From: an uncultured Aquimarina sp.
GTDB lineage: Bacteria > Bacteroidota > Bacteroidia > Flavobacteriales > Flavobacteriaceae
Assembly (NCBI GenBank): GCA_947498595.1
Contig: CANMKX010000012.1
Location: 56,950 to 120,949, forward strand
Direction of reading: 5' to 3'
DNA length: 64,000 bases
Shown here: one piece after another, positions 54,489-61,739 of the stretch
How positions within the stretch are numbered: position 1 is the first letter of the stretch
How the letters are laid out: the number at the start of each line of letters is the position of its first letter
The notes under the pieces: generated by a model
Databases searched by the model: none
Seen by the model: the letters and a program-made list of their open reading frames with translations, nothing else
What the model was told of the DNA's origin: nothing
Program-made: the position numbers and the translations under genes

Positions 54489-54903
54489 TTTTTTTTACGA
54501 ATCAGGAAATAAGAAGATAGAAGAAGATAAGTTAATAGCATGGATTGAAGATGTTATTGAATCGGAGAGTAAAAAGATAGGGGAGATCAATTATATTTTA
54601 TGTGATGATGAATATTTATTAAAAATAAATCAGGATTTTCTTAATCATGATACTTATACAGATATAATAAGCTTTGATAATAGCTTAGGTAACATGTTGA
54701 ATGGTGATATTTATGTGTCTGTGGAAAGAGTAAAAGACAATGCAGATAAATTTAAAGTATCAATTGAAGAAGAGATGCGTAGAGTTTTGATTCATGGTGT
54801 TTTACATTACTGTGGATATAAAGATAAAAGTGATGAAGAAGCAGCTTTAATGAGAGAAAAAGAAGATGAAAAATTAACTATGTTCCACGTGAAACATAGT
54901 TAA
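54481..54903 (+). CDS. ybeY: rRNA maturation endoribonuclease YbeY
   Basis: A 140-residue metal-dependent RNase needed for 16S rRNA 3' end processing and ribosome quality control. The zinc motif HGVLHYCGYKDKSDEE is complete. It overlaps the DUF4175 stop by eight bases, so the two are translationally coupled. The last codons (MFHVKHS) are encoded by a parS-like palindrome at 54881-54896, so the protein's C-terminus is constrained by a DNA site. Confidence 0.95.
   Translation: MINFFYESGNKKIEEDKLIAWIEDVIESESKKIGEINYILCDDEYLLKINQDFLNHDTYTDIISFDNSLGNMLNGDIYVSVERVKDNADKFKVSIEEEMRRVLIHGVLHYCGYKDKSDEEAALMREKEDEKLTMFHVKHS
54881..54896. promoter_or_regulatory. parS-like site 1 (inside ybeY)
   Basis: TGTTCCACGTGAAACA, which matches the parS consensus TGTTNCACGTGAAACA exactly. 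It lies in the last codons of ybeY. Confidence 0.75.
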
Positions 54904-54909
54904 TATAAG

Positions 54910-54925
54910 TGTTCCACGTGGAACA
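54910..54925. promoter_or_regulatory. parS-like site 2
   Basis: TGTTCCACGTGGAACA, a perfect 16-bp palindrome, 29 bases to the right of site 1. Confidence 0.75.
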
Positions 54926-54946
54926 CGTACAAGGTTATAAAGAAAA

Positions 54947-54962
54947 CGTTCCACGTGGAACG
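54947..54962. promoter_or_regulatory. parS-like site 3
   Basis: CGTTCCACGTGGAACG. The symmetry extends to a 20-bp perfect palindrome (54945-54964). Confidence 0.7.
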
Positions 54963-54985
54963 TTTATTTGAAGTAAGATTGTCTT

Positions 54986-55001
54986 TGTTCCACGTGGAAC
55001 A
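54986..55001. promoter_or_regulatory. parS-like site 4
   Basis: TGTTCCACGTGGAACA, identical to site 2. The symmetry extends over 54983-55004. It ends 21 bases before the mnmG start codon, so ParB bound here could affect mnmG transcription. Confidence 0.75.
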
Positions 55002-55022
55002 AAGATTTAAAGTTTAGAAAAG

Positions 55023-56894
55023 ATGTTTGATAAAGTATACGATGTAGTAGTAGTAGGAGGAGGGCACGCTGGAAGTGAAGCTGCTGCGTCAGCAGCAAAT
55101 TTAGGATGTAGTACCTTGTTGGTTACAATGAATTTGCAAAACATAGCACAGATGAGTTGCAACCCCGCTATGGGAGGAATTGCAAAAGGACAAATTGTAA
55201 GAGAGATAGATGCCCTTGGTGGATATAGCGGAATCGTTAGTGATAAGACTGCGATTCAATTTAAAATGTTGAATAAGTCAAAAGGACCTGCTATGTGGAG
55301 TCCTAGAGTACAAAGTGACAGAATGCGATTCGCAGAAGAATGGAGATTGATGATGGAAAGAACACCTAACCTTGATTTTTATCAAGATATGGTTTCTGGA
55401 TTGATCGTTGAAAAGGGAGAAATAAAAGGAGTGAAAACTTCATTAGGACTTGAAATAAGAGCTAAGTCGGTAGTACTTACTAATGGTACTTTTTTGAATG
55501 GACTAATTCATATAGGAGAAAAACAATTTGGTGGAGGTAGAGCAGGAGAAAGAGCAGCTACTGGAATAACCGAAGATTTATTGAAATTAGGATTCGAGTC
55601 TGGTAGAATGAAAACAGGAACACCTCCTAGAGTAGATGGACGTTCTCTTGATTATTCAAAAATGACAGAGCAGCCAGGAGACGAAAATCCTGAAAAATTC
55701 AGTTATTCTAATATAACAAGTTCCTTAAAAAATCAGAGATCATGCTATATGACGTATACATCTAATGAAGTTCATGATTTATTGCGTGAAGGATTTGATC
55801 GCTCTCCTATGTTTAATGGGAGAATTAAAAGTTTAGGCCCTAGATATTGTCCTTCTATAGAAGATAAAATAAATAGATTTGCAGACAAAGATAGACATCA
55901 AATTTTTGTTGAACCAGAAGGATGGGATACAGTTGAAGTATATGTTAATGGATTTTCAACATCATTACCAGAGGATGTTCAATTTAAAGCGTTACGCTCT
56001 GTAGCTGGTTTTGAAAACGTGAAATTCTTTAGACCGGGATATGCAATAGAATATGATTATTTTCCGCCAACACAATTAACACATACATTAGAAACAAAAA
56101 AAGTTTCTGGTTTATTTTTTGCAGGACAAATTAATGGGACAACAGGTTATGAAGAAGCAGCAGCTCAAGGGTTAATTGCTGGAATGAATGCAGCATTAAA
56201 AGTAAAAGAAAAAGATCCTTTCTTAATTAAAAGAAATGAAGCTTATATAGGAGTTCTAATAGATGATTTAATAACAAAAGGGACAGAAGAACCTTATAGA
56301 ATGTTTACCTCTAGGGCAGAGTATAGGACGCTTTTAAGGCAGGATAACGCAGATTTCAGGCTAACGCCTATGTCATATGCTGTAGGGCTAGCAAAAGAGG
56401 ATAGAATGCGTCGTATGGAAGAAAAAGAAAAAGAATCTGCTAATTTTGTAAATTTTTTCAAAAACACGAGCGTAACACCAGATGAAATAAATCCTATTTT
56501 AGAAAGTAAAGGCTCTTCACCAGTAAAACAAACTGGAAAGATGTTTAAAATATTTTCTAGACCGCAAATTGACTTAGAAGATCTTAAAAAAGTTAAAAAG
56601 GTGTCAGAATATATTAAAAGTAATAATTTGGAAAGAGAAGTTTTAGAACAAACAGAAATTCAAATTAAATATTCTGGATATATTGAAAAAGAGAAAAATA
56701 ATGCAGATAAACTAAGCAGATTAGAAAATATTAAAATTCCGACTAATTTTGATTATAAAAAACTGAAATCTTTATCTTATGAAGCATGCGAGAAGTTAAC
56801 AAAGATTAAACCTGTTACAATTTCACAAGCTTCAAGAATAAGTGGAGTATCTCCAAGTGATATTTCTGTATTGTTAGTTTATATGGGAAGATAA
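55023..56894 (+). CDS. mnmG: tRNA uridine-5-carboxymethylaminomethyl modification enzyme MnmG (GidA)
   Basis: A 623-residue FAD enzyme that with MnmE modifies the wobble uridine (U34) of several tRNAs. FAD-binding VVGGGHAGSEAAASAANLG is at the N-terminus, followed by the MSCNPAMGGIAKG motif with its catalytic cysteine, then LGPRYCPSIEDK (the GidA signature) and the helical C-terminal domain that binds MnmE (SRISGVSPSDISVLLVY). Full length. It is flanked on both sides by parS-like sites, in line with the frequent location of gidA near replication origins. Confidence 0.97.
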   Translation: MFDKVYDVVVVGGGHAGSEAAASAANLGCSTLLVTMNLQNIAQMSCNPAMGGIAKGQIVREIDALGGYSGIVSDKTAIQFKMLNKSKGPAMWSPRVQSDRMRFAEEWRLMMERTPNLDFYQDMVSGLIVEKGEIKGVKTSLGLEIRAKSVVLTNGTFLNGLIHIGEKQFGGGRAGERAATGITEDLLKLGFESGRMKTGTPPRVDGRSLDYSKMTEQPGDENPEKFSYSNITSSLKNQRSCYMTYTSNEVHDLLREGFDRSPMFNGRIKSLGPRYCPSIEDKINRFADKDRHQIFVEPEGWDTVEVYVNGFSTSLPEDVQFKALRSVAGFENVKFFRPGYAIEYDYFPPTQLTHTLETKKVSGLFFAGQINGTTGYEEAAAQGLIAGMNAALKVKEKDPFLIKRNEAYIGVLIDDLITKGTEEPYRMFTSRAEYRTLLRQDNADFRLTPMSYAVGLAKEDRMRRMEEKEKESANFVNFFKNTSVTPDEINPILESKGSSPVKQTGKMFKIFSRPQIDLEDLKKVKKVSEYIKSNNLEREVLEQTEIQIKYSGYIEKEKNNADKLSRLENIKIPTNFDYKKLKSLSYEACEKLTKIKPVTISQASRISGVSPSDISVLLVYMGR

Positions 56895-56896
56895 AA

Positions 56897-56912
56897 AGTT
56901 CCACGTGGAACA
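56897..56912. promoter_or_regulatory. parS-like site 5 (after mnmG)
   Basis: AGTTCCACGTGGAACA, two bases after the mnmG stop. The central 14 bases are a perfect palindrome. Confidence 0.7.
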
Positions 56913-57668
56913 AAATATAAAAAGAGCATTTGTTTTATAACAAAATGCTCTTTTTGTCTATAAAAACAAAAATATAAGTTCAAAATTCTAGAAATTAGTT
57001 TTCAATTTTATTTTTATTGTAACTAGAGAAGATAGGAGAGAGGAAATGATAAATTGAACTACTTCGAATTTAAAAAAGAAATATTGAGTCATAAAGTTAG
57101 TATTGATGAAAACTTAAATAATCATATAATACATTTTATGAATATCAAATGGATCTGATACGAAAGAATGAAATTTAAAAAGAAGTAATACTTAAAATAC
57201 AATATAAATGTAAGTAAATCTAACTTAACCGTATTTTGAGAGAGTTAAATGAAATTATAATTTAGTTTTACTTTTATAGATACAGAAGAAGAAAAATAGA
57301 AAAAAGATAGAATAATAGAGGAAAACCTAAATATTGTAATCTTATTAAAAGAGATCAATTAATAATTTCAAGTGAATTTTAAAGTGATTGATTATAATAT
57401 ATATTAATCTTAAGTAAAAACAGAAAATATAGTACAGCATATTTTAATGTTATTTTATAATGAAACATAAAAGAATGGAAATTAGTTTAGTAGATTACTT
57501 TGATGGTTATTTAGTATAATATCACAAATTAGAATAAAATATGAGATTAAAACTTTAAAATTTATATCTAATTTAAAAAAGGAATAAACATTCAATCATT
57601 TAAAGAGAAAAAGCAGAATAGATATTTTTTGAAATGAAAATATAAATGCTCGTAATAAATAGAATAAA
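56913..57668. other. AT-rich spacer with possible gene remnant
   Basis: 756 bases without a full-length ORF. A mnmG terminator opens it. On the plus strand, 57054-57158 encodes a short peptide beginning LNYFEFKKEILSHKVSIDEN and ending at a TGA, and further short protein-like pieces in other frames follow (for example FSFTFIDTEEEK near 57262). This pattern suggests a decayed gene, but chance is not excluded. No promoter was seen for the next gene. Confidence 0.35.
56919..56955 (+). terminator. Terminator after mnmG
   Basis: Stem AAAAAGAGCATTT / AAATGCTCTTTTT with a partly paired inner loop. Confidence 0.8.
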
Positions 57669-58520
57669 ATGAAAAATAACCTACATAATATTTCATTATT
57701 AAAATATAAAGACCATACTGTTTCAGGCGAAGAATTTAATTTGCAGTATAATGATAAATTCGAAATGTTTGAAACAATTCCTAAACCAGAAGAGAACAAA
57801 CTTGATAAATATTACCAAAGCGAAGATTATATATCGCATACAGATGGAAGTAGATCGTTATTTGAAAAAGTATATCAAATAATAAAGAAATATGCATTAG
57901 CAAGAAAAGTAATTTTAATTAATTCCTTTAAAACAAAAAATAGAGAATTATTAGACATAGGAGCAGGAACTGGTGATTTTTTAATGATGGCTAAAAAGAA
58001 TAATTGGAATGTAGTAGGAGTAGAGCCAAATAAAGAAGCTATTAACTTGGCAGAAAAAAAGGATTTAAAATTATTAAAGGATACGCAAAAATTAAAACAA
58101 GACAGTTTTGATGTAATCACGATGTGGCATGTTTTAGAACATGTTTTTAATTTAGAAGAACAAATAATAGAATTAAAAAGATTAATTAAACCAAATGGAT
58201 ACATAATCATTGCAGTACCAAATTATAAATCATATGATGCAACTTACTATAAATCTGATTGGGCTGCGTATGATGTACCAAGACATTTATGGCATTTTTC
58301 AAAAAAATCAATTGAAGTATTATTCCAAGAACAGAATATTATATTGAAAAAAGTGCAACCAATGAAATTTGATTCTTATTACGTGTCCCTTTTATCCGAA
58401 AAATATAAAACAGGTAAAATGAATTTTTTAAAAGCATTATGGATAGGTTTTTTATCAAATTTGAAAGGGATTAAAACAAAAGAGTACTCTTCACACATTT
58501 ATATCCTTAAAAATGAATGA
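57669..58520 (+). CDS. Class I SAM-dependent methyltransferase
   Basis: A 283-residue methyltransferase of the type-11/23 group. SAM-binding motif I is LLDIGAGTGDFLMMAKK (about 95-111), the acidic end of strand two is VVGVEPNKEA, and the catalytic-loop region is ITMWHVLEHVFNLEEQ. N-terminal residues resemble the zinc-less form of the family found near lipid or glycan genes. The acceptor is unknown. It stands alone after the long AT-rich spacer. Confidence 0.9.
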   Translation: MKNNLHNISLLKYKDHTVSGEEFNLQYNDKFEMFETIPKPEENKLDKYYQSEDYISHTDGSRSLFEKVYQIIKKYALARKVILINSFKTKNRELLDIGAGTGDFLMMAKKNNWNVVGVEPNKEAINLAEKKDLKLLKDTQKLKQDSFDVITMWHVLEHVFNLEEQIIELKRLIKPNGYIIIAVPNYKSYDATYYKSDWAAYDVPRHLWHFSKKSIEVLFQEQNIILKKVQPMKFDSYYVSLLSEKYKTGKMNFLKALWIGFLSNLKGIKTKEYSSHIYILKNE

Positions 58521-58597
58521 AAATAAATTAGAATGCTTCTCTAGCTCTACGAGAACCTTATATAGATAATTATATTAACTTTTTTTTAAAACGTCTT

Positions 58598-58623
58598 AAA
58601 ACGCCTTATTTCAAGGCGTTTTT
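58598..58623 (+). terminator. Terminator after the methyltransferase
   Basis: Stem AAAACGCCTT / AAGGCGTTTT with a five-base loop and T-run. Confidence 0.85.
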
Positions 58624-58716
58624 GATAGTTTTTTAAAATAGAGCTCTGTTGTAATTATTATTTTTCTTTATCATAAATAAAAACACTTAGATAAGCTTAC
58701 ATGAGCTTATCTTTTT

Positions 58717-58724
58717 TATTTTTG
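58717..58724 (+). promoter_or_regulatory. -7 promoter element before the OmpH-like gene
   Basis: TATTTTTG matches TAnnTTTG, 21 bases before the ATG at 58746. It lies in the upstream extension of the reading frame and so rules out the earlier start at 58701. Confidence 0.6.
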
Positions 58725-58745
58725 CATAAATTAATTTTTAGACAA

Positions 58746-59258
58746 ATGAAAAAAATTTTATTAATGGCTCTTGTTGCTACAGTAATGCAATCATGTAATC
58801 AACAAGCTGAAAAAACAGGTTATATTAATAATACAAAAGTTGTAACTGATTATACAGTTATGAAAACTGCGCAAGAGAAGTGGACAAAGCGTAATGAAGA
58901 ATTGAGATTAGAACTTGAAGAAAAAGCAAAACAATTTCAATCAGAAGTTCAAGGTTTTCAAAATATAAGTAAATCAATGAACAAAGCTAATCAAGAAAAG
59001 AAGCAAAACGAATTATTAGCAAAACAACAACAGTTACAGCAAGAACAACAAATTAGAATTAAAGCAATTCAAGACGGAAGTCAAAAAGAAATAGATTCTA
59101 TTATTACTACTGTTAAGGATTATATTAGAGAATATGGTAAGAAAAATGGATATACATATATCTATGGAGATAATGAATCTAGTAACATTTTATATGCAAA
59201 AGAAGGCTTAGAAATAACAGATAAAGTTCTTGAAGAATTAAATAGTTCTGACAAGTAA
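58746..59258 (+). CDS. OmpH/Skp-like periplasmic chaperone lipoprotein
   Basis: A 170-residue lipoprotein. The frame opens at 58701, but the signal MKKILLMALVATVMQSC begins at 58746 after a -7 element, so I use that start. The lipobox gives Cys17. The central part (about 40-125) is a Lys/Glu/Gln-rich coiled coil and the end (VKDYIREYGKKNGYTYIYGD) is the typical OmpH/Skp tail. Skp homologues hold unfolded outer-membrane proteins; the lipid anchor here would fix it to a membrane. It is a single gene between two terminators. Confidence 0.88.
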   Translation: MKKILLMALVATVMQSCNQQAEKTGYINNTKVVTDYTVMKTAQEKWTKRNEELRLELEEKAKQFQSEVQGFQNISKSMNKANQEKKQNELLAKQQQLQQEQQIRIKAIQDGSQKEIDSIITTVKDYIREYGKKNGYTYIYGDNESSNILYAKEGLEITDKVLEELNSSDK

Positions 59259-59708
59259 AAAACATTAAAATAAATAAAAAAGAGATCTGTAATATATAAT
59301 TGCAGATCTCTTTTTTATTTATTTTAATATATAAAATTGTTTAATTAGAAATTAATCTCAATAAAATAATCGGTAAAATAATAAAATAATGGTTTTTTTT
59401 TTATATTTTTTATCCACTATTAAAAATGAATAGTGATATGTGACATATTAATCATAAAAAATAAAAGAATGAATATGAAATAGTTATGAGTATATTATTA
59501 ATGTAAATCTATAAAAAAAGATTATTTGTAAAATATTTATTTTGGGTAGGAATATTATTACAATAATAATGCATTTTTAGGGTTTATAATAATTATATAA
59601 TTTATAATTTTATGACTTTGCAATAAATATATCAACAATATTATTAACAAGCATCCCAAATTGCAAAATAATATTGCATATATCAGCATTTTATAAGAAT
59701 GTGATACT
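59259..59708. other. AT-rich leader of the T9SS type B gene
   Basis: 450 bases. It opens with the terminator of the OmpH-like gene, then is very AT-rich. It carries TTTGGGTAGGAATAT at about 59542-59556, related to the tract in the 47-48 kb spacer. A near-consensus -7 element TGACTTTG (one mismatch) is at 59613-59620, giving a leader of about 85 bases. Confidence 0.45.
59276..59316 (+). terminator. Terminator after the OmpH-like gene
   Basis: Stem AAAAAAGAGATCTG / CAGATCTCTTTTTT with a 13-base loop. Confidence 0.85.
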
Positions 59709-61736
59709 ATGAATAGTAAACTTAACCTGTCGTCATTGTTAATGGTGCTATCCCTTCTTTTTTCTACTCAAGGGATTCTAGCACAGAATATTTCTATGCC
59801 AGATTTAAATGGTAGTGGTACAGCTGATATTGTATGTGCTAGCCAGATAGTTGGAGGAAATACCCATTTTGTTGAAGCTACCTATAGAAACGCAGCAGGT
59901 TTTAATCCTGGAAATGATTTTATACTACAATTATCAGATGCAGATGGTGTTTTTGATAATGTAGTTGCCAACAATATTGAATTAGCTAGAATTAATAATT
60001 TAAGTACGCCTGCACCTTCTCCTACAAATTTAGATTTTGGAAACTTTTCAATGCCTACAAATGTTAGAGGAGAAAATTATAGTATAAGAATTGTAACTAC
60101 AGATCCTGAAATGATTGGTGATGTAGCAACAAATATTCCTTTATACTATTTTGATAGCAGTGAGCCTATTTTATTAACAGGACCTAGTGACAGTCCTATA
60201 AATGCAGCTTTATGTCCGTCTCAAGCGATTGATCTTTCTGTTACACCTAGTGACTTTCCTTCATATACTTGGCTTCGAAATGGAATTGAAATCCCAGGAG
60301 AAAATGAATCAACTTTAAGTAATGTAACACAAGCAGGAATATACAGAGTAAGAATAGATTTTGGTTCCTGTAATCCGCGATATGCATTTAATGAGTCAAA
60401 TACAATAAACGTCATTGATTTTACACAAGCAAACGTCTTTATTAATGAAGCACCTGCAATATCATATTGTCCAGAAGATGTAAAAGTCTTAAATTGTAAT
60501 ATATCCGATACAGCTTTTACTTATGAATGGTTTAAAGATGGAGTTGCAATAGAGAATTCTAATACACCATCTTTAACGTTACCACAAAGTAACTTTCAAG
60601 GAAATTATCATGTAAACGTAAGAGCTAGTGATCAATGTAACGTAAATACTAGTGTTGTCACAGTTACTAATTTAGGATCAAATATACTAACACAACCTCC
60701 ACCACAATTAATATTACTACCAGGAGAAATACTTACTCTAGAAATAACAACAGACGCACCAGCTGGAAGTACTTTTCAATGGTTTAGAAATGGAATAGCT
60801 ATAACAGGTGAAACAGGTTTATCTATAACAACCAATGCACCAGCTACTTATAGGGTAGAAGTCGTTACAAATGATGTCTGTGGAAGCACTTTGGTTGCTG
60901 AAACAGAAATTTTTATACCCACAGACTTTAATGTCGTAATAGGCCATGATGGACCTATAGATTGTAATGCAGAAGATGCTGATTTGGTCTTAGAAGATAT
61001 ATTTGGAATAACAGGAGCAGGAATACAAGTTCCATTAATACCAACACAGATAACAACATTTGATTTAGAATGGTTTAGAGATGGAGTAACAACAGGAGAT
61101 ACAGATTCTAATTACACAGTAGCAAGTATAGATGAAAACGGAACATATAGTATGGAAGCTACTTTTTCTGCAGGAGGTTTTGATACAGATGTTTCTAACG
61201 ATTTAATCGTAAGTATTTTACCAACTTCTATTCAAATCACAGGTACTCCTGATTCTTTACCAGTAGGAGGTACTGTTGTTTTAACAGTACCATTAGTTGA
61301 TGGATATACATACCAATGGTTTAGAATAATAGATGGAACCGAAACAATAATAGATGGAGCAACAAATAATACTATAGATGTTCAAGAGTTAGGTGAATAT
61401 TATGTTATTGTTACTGCAGGAGAATGTGAAACAAGAACCGATAACTATACTGTTACGAGTCAAATAGTTTTTTCAGGAATAATACCTAATGTCGTTACTC
61501 CTAATGGAGATAATATAAATGAAAACTGGACTTTACCAACAGAATTAGTTAACCAACAAGATGTAGAAATAACGATTTATGATATACAAGGAAAAGTAGA
61601 TTTTACAGCTACCAATTATCAAAATAATTGGCCTGAAGAAAATTCTAAATCTCTTGGAAGAGATGCAGTGTATTATTATATAATAACAAAAAATAATTCC
61701 GTAGTTAGAAAAGGCTCTATTACGGTAATGAGATAA
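59709..61736 (+). CDS. Secreted Ig-like repeat protein with T9SS type B sorting domain
   Basis: A 675-residue surface protein. The signal peptide MNSKLNLSSLLMVLSLLFSTQGILAQ is followed by four or more Ig/PKD-like repeats (recurring FEWF, FQWFRNGI, LEWFRDG, YQWFR cores). The last about 85 residues (from IIPNVVTPNGDNINENW at about 590, with VEITIYDIQGKV and ending RKGSITVMR) are the gliding-motility-type CTD, a T9SS type B sorting domain. Type B cargo needs a PorP/SprF partner, and one starts three bases downstream (61740). It is probably an adhesin or matrix protein. Confidence 0.9.
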   Translation: MNSKLNLSSLLMVLSLLFSTQGILAQNISMPDLNGSGTADIVCASQIVGGNTHFVEATYRNAAGFNPGNDFILQLSDADGVFDNVVANNIELARINNLSTPAPSPTNLDFGNFSMPTNVRGENYSIRIVTTDPEMIGDVATNIPLYYFDSSEPILLTGPSDSPINAALCPSQAIDLSVTPSDFPSYTWLRNGIEIPGENESTLSNVTQAGIYRVRIDFGSCNPRYAFNESNTINVIDFTQANVFINEAPAISYCPEDVKVLNCNISDTAFTYEWFKDGVAIENSNTPSLTLPQSNFQGNYHVNVRASDQCNVNTSVVTVTNLGSNILTQPPPQLILLPGEILTLEITTDAPAGSTFQWFRNGIAITGETGLSITTNAPATYRVEVVTNDVCGSTLVAETEIFIPTDFNVVIGHDGPIDCNAEDADLVLEDIFGITGAGIQVPLIPTQITTFDLEWFRDGVTTGDTDSNYTVASIDENGTYSMEATFSAGGFDTDVSNDLIVSILPTSIQITGTPDSLPVGGTVVLTVPLVDGYTYQWFRIIDGTETIIDGATNNTIDVQELGEYYVIVTAGECETRTDNYTVTSQIVFSGIIPNVVTPNGDNINENWTLPTELVNQQDVEITIYDIQGKVDFTATNYQNNWPEENSKSLGRDAVYYYIITKNNSVVRKGSITVMR

Positions 61737-61739
61737 TTT

